DNA from: JABFRG01 sp046351415
GTDB lineage: Bacteria > Myxococcota_A > Polyangia > Polyangiales > Polyangiaceae
Assembly: GCA_046351415.1 (NCBI GenBank)
Contig: JAXLYO010000006.1
Span: forward strand, 310,001 to 374,000
Direction of reading: 5' to 3'
DNA length: 64,000 nt
The position numbers and the translations under genes are program-made. The number at the start of each line of letters is the position of its first letter. Position 1 is the first letter of the stretch. Below the pieces are notes generated by a model. That model made no database searches and was not told where the DNA came from. It saw only the letters and a program-made list of their open reading frames with translations. This document shows positions 1-8,327 of the stretch, piece after piece.

Positions 1-438
1 TGGCGGGTTGAAGAAGTGCCAGCCTACGACGCGGTCGGCGACGCCGACCCTTCGACCGAGCTCGGTCACGGAAAGCGACGATGTGTTCGTCGCGAGAATC
101 GCCATGCGCGCCGCAACGGGTGCCACTTCGCGGAAGAGCGCCACTTTGAGGTCCATGTTCTCCGGGACGGCTTCGATGACGATGTCCGCGCCCCTCGCGC
201 ATTCGACGAGGTCGGTTGCGACGGACAAGTTGCGAAGCGTGCCGACGCGCGCTTCCTCGGTGATCTTCTCTTTCTTCACGAGCCGATCGAGCACGTCGCG
301 GATCGCGAGAAGGGCACTCGAAGCTTTCGACGGATCTTCGTCGAAGAGGCGCGTTTGATGTCCGCGCGATGCGCAGACCTGCGCGATTCCTTGGCCCATC
401 GTGCCGGTCCCGAGGACGGCGATCGTTCGCGTAATCAT
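1..438 (-). CDS. 3-hydroxyacyl-CoA dehydrogenase, N-terminal part (cut by window edge)
   Basis: This is the first 146 codons of an NAD-dependent 3-hydroxyacyl-CoA dehydrogenase, which oxidises 3-hydroxyacyl-CoA to the 3-keto ester in fatty-acid or butyryl-CoA metabolism in the cytoplasm. The sequence shows the Rossmann motif VLGTGTMGQGIA near residues 8-19, the acidic end of strand 2 (LFDED), then VIEAVPENMDLK, ATNTSSL and HFFNPP at the edge, all in the order of the Hbd/PaaH family. The C-terminal dimerisation domain must lie left of the window. The ATG at 438 is the first Met before the Rossmann fold. The DUF255 gene lies 54 bp upstream on the same strand. Chain-length preference cannot be read from this part. 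Confidence 0.88.
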   Translation of the reverse strand, partial: MITRTIAVLGTGTMGQGIAQVCASRGHQTRLFDEDPSKASSALLAIRDVLDRLVKKEKITEEARVGTLRNLSVATDLVECARGADIVIEAVPENMDLKVALFREVAPVAARMAILATNTSSLSVTELGRRVGVADRVVGWHFFNPP

Positions 439-492
439 GGTGTTCCTTCGTCGCAGCGCGTCGTCTCGCGCTTTCGATATGCATACACGAGG

Positions 493-2640
493 CTACCGCG
501 ACAGGAGAAGGGCCTTCGAAAGGAGCGCGCGATCCGAGATGGGTGCACTGCACGTGCGGCCCGTGCACACGTAGGCGACCGGCTCGTCGGCGGCTTTCTT
601 TCCCTCGGCGAGGGCGGGCGCCATTTTCAACCCTTCTTCTTCGCTCGCGAACGAAAGGAGCGTGCGGGCGTGCACGTAGGCCTTCTGCGCTGTCCGGACG
701 AGGTCGCGCGTGCGCGCGTCTGCCGGATCTCCGACGACCACGACCTCGGTTCCACCAGAGACGAGATCGTCGAGAGCGAGCAGTGTTTGACCGAACCCTT
801 GCGCGTTTCCGAGCGCCACGGCTGCGGCCGCCATGAGGTCGCGGGCGGCGATGCTCGCGTATGGCTCTCCGACGAGTGCGCCGAGTGCTCGCAATAGCCC
901 GAGGGCCACGGCACTTCCGCTCGGCACTGCACTGTCGTGCGTGTCCTTGGGTCGCACGATGAGACCTTCTGACGATCGCGCGGTCGTGAAGTAACTGGCG
1001 CCCGCGTTCGTTCCATCCCCATCGCGGAACGACCGAAGGATCTCGTCGGCGAGTGCTCGTGCGAACTGCAAGTGCGTCGCGTCCATCGTCGCATCGAACA
1101 GCGCGAGCGCAGCCTCGCCGAGGCATGCGTGATCCTCGAGGTATCCCTCGCCTCGCGCTTGCTCGGCCCCACCGTCCTTCGCGATGGAAAACCGCGCGAG
1201 ACGAACGCGGCCGTCTTCGCGGGTCATGTGGCGCTTTTGGATCGCGTTCATCGCTCGCGCAGCGGCCTCCACGTAGCGCGCATCTCCGAGCGCCATGCCG
1301 GCTTCGGCGAGACCCTTGATCATCAGGCCGTTCCAACACGAGAGGACCTTCTCGTCGCGGAACGGCTTGGGCCTTCGATCGCGAAACGACAGCATGGCCG
1401 ATTTCGCGCGCGCGAGGTGGGCTTCCGTTTCCGCTACGGATTCGCCCCTCGCATGCGCGAGCCGTTCGATGGGTGCGACGCGAGACAGCACCGTTTTTCC
1501 GGTCTCTTCGAAATTGCCTTCGTCCGTAATGCCGTAGAATGCACGCGCAACGTCGATCGCGTGCGTGTCTCCGGAGAGCGCGGCTTCGAGGTCGGTGCGG
1601 TCCCATACGAAGAAGCGACCTTCCTCGCCTTCGCTGTCCGCATCTTGGGTCGAGTAGAATGCTCCATCGGGGGCGGTCATCTCTCGAAGAATGTAGTCTG
1701 CAACTTCCCGAACGGTTTGGCCGTACGAAGCGTCTCCGAACGCTCGGTAGGCGTCTGCGTACAGACTCAAGAGGAGCGCGTTGTCGTAGAGCATCTTTTC
1801 GAAGTGGGGCACGAGCCACTTCTCGTCCGTCGAGTACCGGTGGAACCCTCCGCCCAAGTGATCGTAGATGCCGCCATCTTGCATCTTGTCGAGCGCGAGC
1901 ATCACACGGCGTTCGGCCGCCGCACGCTCACGCGCCGAGGTGTCTGGCGATCCTTGAGAAACACGCAGCAGGATTCGGAGGAGCATGGGGTTCGGGAACT
2001 TCGGTTTCTTTCCGAATCCGCCGTAGACGTCGTCCATGCGGCGACCGAGTTCGGTCGACACCGTTGCCAGAAACCCTTTGCCGACAGTGACAGCGCCTCG
2101 ATGCGAAGGTGACGAGATCTCCGCGATCTCTCGGGTGAGGCGCTCGGCCTGATCGACGACCTCATCGCGCTTCTCTCGATACGCGTCTGCGAGCGCCGTG
2201 AGAACCTCGGGAAAGCTCGGCATCCCGAACTTGGGAACGGGAGGAAAATACGTTCCACCGAAGAATGGCTTTTGCGCAGGCGTCAAAAAGACAGTGAGCG
2301 GCCAACCCCCACTCCGACCCATGAGCTGCACGACGAGTTGGTAGACTTGATCGAGGTCTGGTCGTTCCTCACGGTCGACTTTGATGCAGACGAAGTCACG
2401 ATTCATCTGTGCGGCGATCGCTTCGTTCTCGAAGCTCTCGCGCTCCATCACGTGACACCAGTGACACGCCGAGTAGCCGATGCTGAGCAAGATGGGCTTG
2501 TCCTCGCGCTTCGCCATCGTGAGCGCTTCGTCTCCCCACGGGTACCAATCGACTGGATTGTGACCGTGTTGCACCAGATAGGGCGATGCCTCCATCAGGA
2601 GACGATTCGACGTTCGGGGTGAAGAGGTTTCGGAAGTCAC
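493..2640 (-). CDS. DUF255 thioredoxin-fold protein (YyaL / SPATA20 family)
   Basis: About 715 residues. The N-terminal thioredoxin-like domain (DUF255) holds GYSACHWCHVMERESF with CxxC at residues 59 and 62, preceded by the family signature SPYLVQHGHNPVDWYPWG. The rest is an alpha/alpha-barrel of the N-acylglucosamine 2-epimerase type (YDHLGGGFHRYSTDEKWLVPHFEKM, CWNGLMIKGLAEAG). The biochemical role is not established for the family. The frame stays open to 3504, but that extension is antisense to the SUMF1-like gene and is not coding. GTG at 2640 gives the usual family N-terminus and length, and GTG at 2673 is an alternative. Neither has a strong ribosome binding site. The acyl-CoA dehydrogenase gene follows 54 bp downstream. 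Confidence 0.88.
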   Translation of the reverse strand: MTSETSSPRTSNRLLMEASPYLVQHGHNPVDWYPWGDEALTMAKREDKPILLSIGYSACHWCHVMERESFENEAIAAQMNRDFVCIKVDREERPDLDQVYQLVVQLMGRSGGWPLTVFLTPAQKPFFGGTYFPPVPKFGMPSFPEVLTALADAYREKRDEVVDQAERLTREIAEISSPSHRGAVTVGKGFLATVSTELGRRMDDVYGGFGKKPKFPNPMLLRILLRVSQGSPDTSARERAAAERRVMLALDKMQDGGIYDHLGGGFHRYSTDEKWLVPHFEKMLYDNALLLSLYADAYRAFGDASYGQTVREVADYILREMTAPDGAFYSTQDADSEGEEGRFFVWDRTDLEAALSGDTHAIDVARAFYGITDEGNFEETGKTVLSRVAPIERLAHARGESVAETEAHLARAKSAMLSFRDRRPKPFRDEKVLSCWNGLMIKGLAEAGMALGDARYVEAAARAMNAIQKRHMTREDGRVRLARFSIAKDGGAEQARGEGYLEDHACLGEAALALFDATMDATHLQFARALADEILRSFRDGDGTNAGASYFTTARSSEGLIVRPKDTHDSAVPSGSAVALGLLRALGALVGEPYASIAARDLMAAAAVALGNAQGFGQTLLALDDLVSGGTEVVVVGDPADARTRDLVRTAQKAYVHARTLLSFASEEEGLKMAPALAEGKKAADEPVAYVCTGRTCSAPISDRALLSKALLLSR

Positions 2641-2793
2641 ACGAACACACGAGCACTTTTCCGAACCGGTCACCAGAGGGCCTTGCGACGGTGCGCCATT
2701 TTGCCTCGGTGAGCGCCTGCGCAAGCAACTGGACGGAAGCCCCCGTTTGTTGGCCCACCCGGGAGCGGTTTGGGAGAACGGACGCACAATTCC

Positions 2794-3960
2794 ATGCGTC
2801 GTAGGGTGGCCTCTCTTTTCTCGATGATTTCGAGTATCGCGCTCGTCGTGGGAGGTCTCACCGCGTCCGCGTGTCATGGCTCCCCGCTCCAGCCATCCAC
2901 CGACGCGCCTTCCGCCGATCGCGTCGCGAGCCGAGACGGTGCAACGCCGCTCAAGCCGTGGCCTGGAGGTTCCGCCAGCACGGACCATGGCGCCGATGCC
3001 AGCAACGCCGTAGCCCCAGGAACCAACGTCGATGGCGGTATGGGCGGGGACGCCGCAGGTGAGCCGATCGACGATCCCATGGCGAACCATCGAAACTCTC
3101 GCGAAGACCTCTTGCAGCTCTTCGCGATCAAGCCGCTCTCCGACAAGGAGAAGCGAGTCATCTTGCCCGAGCAGTTTCTCACTTCGGTCTTCGGTGTCGA
3201 CGGGCCGCAGCATGCGAACCAAGGAAACAAAGACCGCGCCGAACACCTCATCTCGAAGGCGAAGTGTCTCGCGGGGTTGAAGGACGTCGTTTTGCAAACG
3301 CCAGAGCAGAAGGCTGCTTGCGGCGGCGCCGAGAACATGGTGCCGATCAACTTCGCCGGCAAGCCGCCCTACCTGTGCATGGACATCTTCGAATTTCCGA
3401 ACAAGGCGTGCGAGCTCCCAGTGGTTTGGATCCCTCCGACGTATGCAAAGAAGGTCTGCGAGCTCCAAGGGAAGCGGTTGTGTTCGCAGGTCGAATGGAA
3501 CCAAGCGTGTCGTGGTGACCCCGCGGGAGGTCCGGACACGAAGTACGCGTACGGCGACGAGCTAGACCTCTCGATCTGTCACACGAACAAGCCCCCGCGA
3601 ACGAGCTGCGACCCCACGTCTGCCCGCAATGCGTGGAACAGCTGCACGACCGACTCGGAACCGAGCGGCAGCTTTCCGAAGTGTCGATCGCGTTTCGGTG
3701 TCTACGATCAGCACGGCAACGTCGCCGAGATCATGATGCGTAGAAACGAAGAGGGCAAAGTCGTGACACAGCTCAAGGGGAGCGCGTGGTTCTACATCAA
3801 CGTCGCGCGCGAACCCGGCAAACCGCAAACGGCGCCGAAGAACGTCGAGACCTACCCGGATCATTGCAACTTCGACCCGCGATGGCACGTCGAGCCGATC
3901 GACAACGCGTGGCACGTCAACTATCACCTCGGCTTCCGCTGCTGCAAAAGCGTGCCCTGA
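2794..3960 (+). CDS. SUMF1-like (formylglycine-enzyme fold) lipoprotein
   Basis: 388 residues. ATG at 2794 starts a lipoprotein signal peptide with lipobox LTASAC (Cys27), followed by a low-complexity Gly/Ala/Ser linker to about residue 95. The C-terminal half carries SUMF1/FGE-sulfatase landmarks: VVWIPPTYAKKVCELQGKRL, SQVEWNQACRG, the YDQHGNVAEIM motif and the terminal GFRCC. FGE oxidises a sulfatase cysteine to formylglycine, but the paired cysteines of the FGE active site (C-x4-C before GFRC) are not seen here, so activity is doubtful. The protein should sit in the cell envelope. It is divergent from the DUF255 gene, and its last 37 bp overlap the convergent sfsA gene. No sulfatase is encoded in the window. 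Confidence 0.8.
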   Translation: MRRRVASLFSMISSIALVVGGLTASACHGSPLQPSTDAPSADRVASRDGATPLKPWPGGSASTDHGADASNAVAPGTNVDGGMGGDAAGEPIDDPMANHRNSREDLLQLFAIKPLSDKEKRVILPEQFLTSVFGVDGPQHANQGNKDRAEHLISKAKCLAGLKDVVLQTPEQKAACGGAENMVPINFAGKPPYLCMDIFEFPNKACELPVVWIPPTYAKKVCELQGKRLCSQVEWNQACRGDPAGGPDTKYAYGDELDLSICHTNKPPRTSCDPTSARNAWNSCTTDSEPSGSFPKCRSRFGVYDQHGNVAEIMMRRNEEGKVVTQLKGSAWFYINVAREPGKPQTAPKNVETYPDHCNFDPRWHVEPIDNAWHVNYHLGFRCCKSVP

Positions 3961-4808
3961 GGAGGGCGCGGAATCCGCGGGTTGCGCTCCCAGGCGGGGG
4001 CTTCCGCGCGAAGCATCTCTCGGTAGCGTAGCGCGGGCGCCACGTCGTACGGCGCGAGGTCGACGCGCAGCAGGCCAGTGACTTCCGATCCTGCAAGCGT
4101 GGGACGCGCCAGGATCGCGCGAACACGCACGCCTTCTTTGGCAACCTCTCGCAACGCCGCCGCGAAGACGGGGTCGTGCGCGTCGCTGGGGCGCAGTGCT
4201 TTGGCGTAGCCGCATTGAACGACGAACAGCACTTCGGCGCGATGCCCCATGCGCACCGCATGCAGCAAGGAGTGAAGGTGTTTCGTCGCGCGCTCGCTCA
4301 CGCTGTCCGGGAAGTACGCATGCCCATCCGGGTACACGAGATGACAGTTTTTCACCTCGATGAGCGTCGCTCTTCGCTTCGTGGATGGTTCAGACGTGCG
4401 CGTGGCCATCGGGTCGGGTCCGAGCCAGAAGTCGACGCGCCCATCGTGCCAAGGAACCTCTCGTCGAAAGAACTTCTCTCTCGTGTGCCCCGGGAGGACG
4501 CCTTCGTTCAGCATCTTCCACACGAGCCTGTTCGGAAAGGAAGTATCGGCCCCGATGAGGCCGCCGCGATCGTCTACCGTTCCCCCCCGTGGCCGCTCCG
4601 CAACCATCCATGTATAGCGCAGCTTTCCGGCACCTGCGGGTCGCTCCATGATCCATGCGCGACGACCCGGCAAGGTCAACCCCTCCATGCGACCCGTGTT
4701 GACACAGTGGGCAACGACTTCGGTGCCGTCCGAGAGTCGTACGTCCGCGAGAAAACGCTCGCGCCTTCGCAAAAGAACGCCCTCGATGAGCGGCCTCTCC
4801 CACGGCAT
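3924..4808 (-). CDS. sfsA: SfsA family protein (sugar fermentation stimulation protein)
   Basis: 294 residues, somewhat longer than the usual 230-240. The order of motifs matches SfsA: RPLIEGVLLRRRERFLADV, VAHCVNTGRMEGL, RLVWKMLNEGVLPG, DFWLGPD, then LIEVKNCHLV, the predicted nuclease-like core, followed by FPDSVSERATKHLHSL and VLFVVQCGYA. The family has an OB-like N-terminal part and a PD-(D/E)xK-like nuclease fold and is reported to bind DNA or nucleotides, but its role is poorly defined. ATG at 4808 gives the typical N-terminus, and GTG at 4829 is also possible. The C-terminus overlaps the convergent SUMF1-like gene by 37 bp. The extra length is a short arginine-rich tail and an insert after FWLGPD. 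Confidence 0.87.
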   Translation of the reverse strand: MPWERPLIEGVLLRRRERFLADVRLSDGTEVVAHCVNTGRMEGLTLPGRRAWIMERPAGAGKLRYTWMVAERPRGGTVDDRGGLIGADTSFPNRLVWKMLNEGVLPGHTREKFFRREVPWHDGRVDFWLGPDPMATRTSEPSTKRRATLIEVKNCHLVYPDGHAYFPDSVSERATKHLHSLLHAVRMGHRAEVLFVVQCGYAKALRPSDAHDPVFAAALREVAKEGVRVRAILARPTLAGSEVTGLLRVDLAPYDVAPALRYREMLRAEAPAWERNPRIPRPPQGTLLQQRKPR

Positions 4809-4885
4809 GAACCAAGAACGCGACAGCACGACGATCGACTGCTAGCGTTTCTAGCTCGCCCAGGTAAGGCCGAACAGGTGAACGC

Positions 4886-5185
4886 ATGTTAGATCCCGCC
4901 GTTTCCAAGAAGCGCTTCAAAGGTATGCTCGCCCGCGTGTTCTCCGACGGAACCGCCGACCCTCAGGAGCGCACGGAGCTCGAGCTTTTCCTCTCATCCG
5001 GTGAGCTGAGCCCCGAAGACGTGACCGAAGTCGTGGTCGACTTCGCGAAAACGACCCTCCGTATCACGCTTGCCGACGGCAAGATCACGCCTCACGAACG
5101 CGCGCGACTGAACGAGATCGTGAACGTGCTCCAAATCCCTCAATCACTCTTGCCCTACGAGTGGTACGCCGCGCTCATGGGCTGA
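4886..5185 (+). CDS. Small TerB-like helical protein
   Basis: 99 residues, divergent from sfsA. The sequence has two acidic helical turns resembling EF-hand-like segments of TerB proteins: FSDGTADPQERTELELFL near residues 19-36 and LADGKITPHERARLNEIV near 62-79. TerB-family proteins are small all-alpha proteins linked to metal or stress response, but the match here is by pattern only. An AGGTGA ribosome binding site lies 5-10 bp before the ATG at 4886. The metallophosphoesterase gene begins 27 bp after its stop on the same strand, so the two are probably co-transcribed. No signal peptide or membrane segment is seen. Confidence 0.7.
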   Translation: MLDPAVSKKRFKGMLARVFSDGTADPQERTELELFLSSGELSPEDVTEVVVDFAKTTLRITLADGKITPHERARLNEIVNVLQIPQSLLPYEWYAALMG

Positions 5186-5212
5186 GGTCTCCGCGGTCGC
5201 GCACGATTCGAC

Positions 5213-6433
5213 ATGTCTTCGTTCGCTCTTCTCTCGCTCGCAGGATGGCTCGCTACGGTCGTCACCGCTTTGCTCGTTCGCCGAACGCGCGCCTTTGCGG
5301 TCTTCGTCGGCGTCTTCATCGGCATCTACTCACTCGTCGCCTGCGCCATCGCGAGTCAGGTGCCCGCCACGCCTCCGTATCTACTCACGGTCTTTGCGGC
5401 ATTCCACGTCACGGTCTTCGTGAACTTCTTCTCGCTCGCGAGACCACGCATGCGTCCGCTCGTGTTTCGGTTGCTCGTAAGCTGGCCGGCCGCCTTCTTC
5501 TCCGGCGGAACGCTGTTCGCGCTTCCGTGGGCCGTCGCCATCGCCCTCGGCTTTCATCCCTGGGGCGTTTGGATTCCCTACGCACTCGCAGCGGTCGGCC
5601 TCGTCCAATCACTGACGAGCCGAAAGGACACGGTCGATCTGGTCCTCGCTCAGCCCGGTGAGGCTCCCGTGCAAAACGTCGTACCGCATCCTCGCGGGTC
5701 GCTTCGCGAAGAGCGCCCGCTTCGCATCGTGCAGGTCAGCGATCCGCACCTAGGCCCCTTCATGTCCGTGCGGAGGTTCCGGAAGATCGCCGAGCGCGCC
5801 GTCGCCTCAAACCCCGACCTCGTGTTTTTGACGGGCGACTTCCTCACGATGGAATCGCACCACGACGAGACACTCTTGCTTCGTTCGCTCGAGCCGCTCA
5901 AAGCCCTTCGAGGTCGAGTGTTCGCGTGCTTCGGCAACCACGACTACGAAGCGCCCGAGCACGTGAAGGGCGCCTTGCGCGAAAACGGCATCACGCTCCT
6001 CATGGACGAGGAGGCCGTCGTCGAAACGGGCGCGGGACCGGTCCAGATCTTGGGCGCGGAATTCGTCTGGCGCAATCGCGACGTGCACCTCCGCGCGATC
6101 TGCGAGAAGTATCCGAGGCGTCCAGGAACCACACGCATCGTGCTCCTCCACGACCCTGGCGCGTTCAAGCATTTGCCGGAGGGTGAGGCGGACCTCGTGC
6201 TCTCTGGTCATACCCACGGCGGCCAAATCGGCCTCGTGAGTCTCGGTCTCGAGTGGACCTTCATCCGGCTCTTCGGAAAGAAGATGCCCGACCACGGCTA
6301 CTGGGCACGCGGCAAAGATCGGCTCTACGTGCACCGAGGGACGGGCCATTACGGCTTTCCCCTGAGGCTCGGCGTGCCGGCAGAGGAGAGCCTCCTCCGC
6401 GTTCACCGTTTCGCGGGCGACGCTGCGGAATGA
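5213..6433 (+). CDS. Membrane-anchored metallophosphoesterase
   Basis: 406 residues. The first about 135 residues form four or five hydrophobic segments, so the enzyme is held in the inner membrane. The calcineurin-like domain follows with all metal ligands in order: SDPHLGP (Asp177, His179), FLTGDF (Asp209), CFGNHDYEA (Asn242, His243), LLHDPGAF (His313) and SGHTHGGQ (His333, His335). This is the YkuE/YaeI type of dinuclear-metal phosphoesterase, several of which act on nucleotide-lipid pyrophosphates such as UDP-2,3-diacylglucosamine. The substrate here is unknown. It follows the TerB-like gene by 27 bp. Its 3' end overlaps the convergent acyltransferase gene by 31 bp. Confidence 0.88.
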   Translation: MSSFALLSLAGWLATVVTALLVRRTRAFAVFVGVFIGIYSLVACAIASQVPATPPYLLTVFAAFHVTVFVNFFSLARPRMRPLVFRLLVSWPAAFFSGGTLFALPWAVAIALGFHPWGVWIPYALAAVGLVQSLTSRKDTVDLVLAQPGEAPVQNVVPHPRGSLREERPLRIVQVSDPHLGPFMSVRRFRKIAERAVASNPDLVFLTGDFLTMESHHDETLLLRSLEPLKALRGRVFACFGNHDYEAPEHVKGALRENGITLLMDEEAVVETGAGPVQILGAEFVWRNRDVHLRAICEKYPRRPGTTRIVLLHDPGAFKHLPEGEADLVLSGHTHGGQIGLVSLGLEWTFIRLFGKKMPDHGYWARGKDRLYVHRGTGHYGFPLRLGVPAEESLLRVHRFAGDAAE

Positions 6434-7524
6434 TGCCGTGAGCGCATGCGCAGGAACGGAGTCTCGAGGAAACGGTAGCTGATGCGCGCAGCAGCGTAGG
6501 AAAGCGCGAGCGCGGCGGCGAAAAGAGGGAGCATGCGCTCGGTACCAGGGAGCAGCGGACGGAGGCCTGCGATGACGGCCACGTGGACCATGTACACGCC
6601 GTAGCTCACGGCGCCGAGCGACACCATCGGGCGCGCGCGTAGGAAGGGCGCAAGACCGTTGTCTTCGCGCACCGTGCACGCAAGAACGAGCAGCGCGAGC
6701 ACCACGTGGGTGGTGAAGAGCGAGACGTGCGGAAGCGCAATGGCTGCCACGAGGAGCGCAAAGGAAAAGGGAGCGCTCGCGCGATGCCCCGCGACCACGT
6801 GGAGCAAGCGAAATGCGCGTTTCTCGTGCGCGAGACATGCGGCGATCGCGCCCAAGCAGATTGGCGACGCGATGCTCTTGAGCATGCGAAGGGTGGTCGA
6901 CCCTTCGGCGAACAGAAAGGCCAGTGCGCCGCGTTCGGCGAGCTGATCGACGAGGAGGAGCGAGATTGCGGCAATGAGGGGAAGCCACCGGCCCCGGAAG
7001 AGCCATGGCCAGAGCGCATAAAACTGCTCCTCGGTGGCGAGCGACCAAGAAAACGCGAACACGACGGGGTGCGGCACCGTGAAGTCGACGAACCAATTCG
7101 TCGTGAAGGTTGCGAAAAATGGCAGGCTCGCGAAGAAGTGCGCACGAAGCGCGGGCGCGGGCGGCCAAGCGATCGCCCGCACGACGTAGAGCGCCAATAT
7201 TGTATAATACAAGGGAAAGATGCGAAGAACGCGTCGACGATAGAAGTCCCGAACGGAGATGCGAGCCGCCGGAGTGCGATCGCGTTCACGAAGGAGCAAC
7301 GTCGTGATCAGAAAGCCGCTGATCGTGAAGAAGAGGTCGACTCCGAGCGGCCCTTTTCCGAGGATTCCCTCGAGCGGTCGCGGGGTCGCGTGATGCCACA
7401 CCACGGGAAGGATGGAGAGCGCGCGGAGGCCATCGAGGGAGCCGAAGGTCGCGGTCTCCCGAAAGCGCGCATACGGCGCAAACGCCGCAGGCTCGGTCAC
7501 GCGAGGGTTGCCGTCCGTCACCAT
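6403..7524 (-). CDS. Acyltransferase 3 family membrane protein
   Basis: 373 residues, about ten hydrophobic segments. The N-terminal signature FGSLDGLRALSILPVVWHHA and the following GVDLFFTISGFLIT, with RDFYRRRVLRIFPLYY, are diagnostic of the acyltransferase-3 (OafA/NodX) family, inner-membrane enzymes that O-acylate sugars of lipopolysaccharide, capsule or other glycans. The conserved His pair is at WHHA. The C-terminus YRFLETPFLRMRSR is also typical. ATG at 7524 lies a short distance before the signature. No glycan biosynthesis genes are adjacent, so the acceptor cannot be named. It is convergent with the metallophosphoesterase gene and overlaps it by 31 bp. Confidence 0.88.
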   Translation of the reverse strand: MVTDGNPRVTEPAAFAPYARFRETATFGSLDGLRALSILPVVWHHATPRPLEGILGKGPLGVDLFFTISGFLITTLLLRERDRTPAARISVRDFYRRRVLRIFPLYYTILALYVVRAIAWPPAPALRAHFFASLPFFATFTTNWFVDFTVPHPVVFAFSWSLATEEQFYALWPWLFRGRWLPLIAAISLLLVDQLAERGALAFLFAEGSTTLRMLKSIASPICLGAIAACLAHEKRAFRLLHVVAGHRASAPFSFALLVAAIALPHVSLFTTHVVLALLVLACTVREDNGLAPFLRARPMVSLGAVSYGVYMVHVAVIAGLRPLLPGTERMLPLFAAALALSYAAARISYRFLETPFLRMRSRHHSAASPAKR

Positions 7525-7602
7525 GGAAGCTCCCGCTTATACCCTGGTCAGCGGCCATTTTGAGCTCCGCGGAAGGAGCCCGTCTGATGTATGCTCGCGC
7601 GT

Positions 7603-7689
7603 GGAGGAGTGTCCGAGTGGTCTAAGGAACCGGTTTTGAAAACCGGCGACGGTGCAAGCTGTCCGGGGGTTCGAATCCCTTCTCCTCCG
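7603..7689 (+). tRNA. tRNA-Ser (anticodon UGA)
   Basis: A class II tRNA. The acceptor strands GGAGGAG (7603-7609) and CTCCTCC (7682-7688) pair perfectly and are followed by discriminator G. The anticodon stem CCGGT/ACCGG closes the loop TTTGAAA, giving anticodon TGA. A long variable arm follows, then the T-arm with GGTTCGAATCC. CCA is not encoded: the bases after the discriminator are CAA. The long variable arm and UGA anticodon identify serine. Confidence 0.95.
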
Positions 7690-7945
7690 CAAGCGCGACA
7701 GACTGGAATTGGGCCTCAGCAGGTATGTGAGGCCCAATTCCAGCCCGTCGCTCGCGCACTCGTCTGGTCGGGCGGGCTTTAGACATTCCCTCCGGGAATG
7801 TTACGAATCCCTTCTCCTCCGCAAGCGCACTCGTCTAGTCGGGCGGGCTTTAGACATTCCCTCCGGGAATGTTACGAATCCCTTCTCCTCCGCAAGCGCG
7901 CTCGTCTAGTCGGGCGGGCTTTCGACATTCCCTTCGGGATTTCGC
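7672..7945 (+). repeat. Tandem repeat containing copies of the tRNA-Ser 3' end
   Basis: A 25-bp block beginning at the T-arm of the tRNA and running just past its 3' end occurs three times, at 7672-7696 (inside and after the tRNA), 7804-7828 and 7875-7899. The block is part of a 71-bp unit that also carries CTCGTCTrGTCGGGCGGGCTTT and a small hairpin, ACATTCCC-TCC-GGGAATGT (7783-7801). The second and third blocks are exactly 71 bp apart. The first and second are 132 bp apart because 61 bp are inserted. The third unit is diverged in its hairpin. The arrangement looks like duplication of a tRNA 3' flank, as at integrase attachment sites, but no integrase is nearby. Confidence 0.85.
7697..7757. 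repeat. 61-bp insert with a perfect 16-bp inverted repeat
   Basis: This block interrupts the first of the 71-bp repeat units. It contains CTGGAATTGGGCCTCA (7703-7718) and its exact reverse complement (7728-7743) separated by a 9-nt loop. Transcribed from the tRNA it would form a strong hairpin, so it may end or process the tRNA transcript, although no T-run follows. It could instead be a small palindromic mobile repeat. The sequence alone cannot decide between these. Confidence 0.75.
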
Positions 7946-8327
7946 CTTTCGTATCAGCTCGACGTGAAGTCGCAGCTCCCGATGCACGTTGTCGTTTGCC
8001 CTTCGGGGCCCGTCTTCACGCCTGTTCGGGTAGCCTTGCGGGTTCTCCGCACGGAAAGGACGAGGTTCTCGGAATCTTTGGTTGTCTTCTTGGTGTCTTG
8101 CATACCCAGAATTGTCATCAGGCCATCGGGCGCATCACGACGGAACCAGACACGAGCACGGGCACGTGGCGACTGCCGTGCGCGCGATGTTCGCGTCGCC
8201 GGGCCGACCGAGGTTGGGCAAGCGCTGGACAGGTACTCCCCGGAGGTCGATTTCCAAGCTCTGCCATGCCGTCTTTCGACGCGTGCTTTTCAGACGAAAC
8301 GACCTGTGAGACCCTTTTCGCGGGGTT
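7946..8327. other. Intergenic stretch, possible decayed gene on the minus strand
   Basis: No gene with a convincing start is seen between the tRNA repeats and the gene at 8328. On the minus strand a frame without ATG runs down to a TGA at 7954-7956 and ends with plausible protein-like sequence (TTTCIGSCDFTSS). A second minus frame further upstream reads SLEIDLRGVPVQRLPNLGR and stops at about 8140. Two protein-like segments in different frames suggest a frameshifted gene remnant, but this is weak evidence. Confidence 0.3.

Noticed and set aside
2641..3504. N-terminal extension of the DUF255 frame to about 1000 residues
   Set aside because: It is antisense to the SUMF1-like gene, lacks protein-like composition and would greatly exceed the family length.
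7672..7945. CRISPR-like array
   Set aside because: Only three units with tRNA-derived sequence and no spacer diversity or cas genes.
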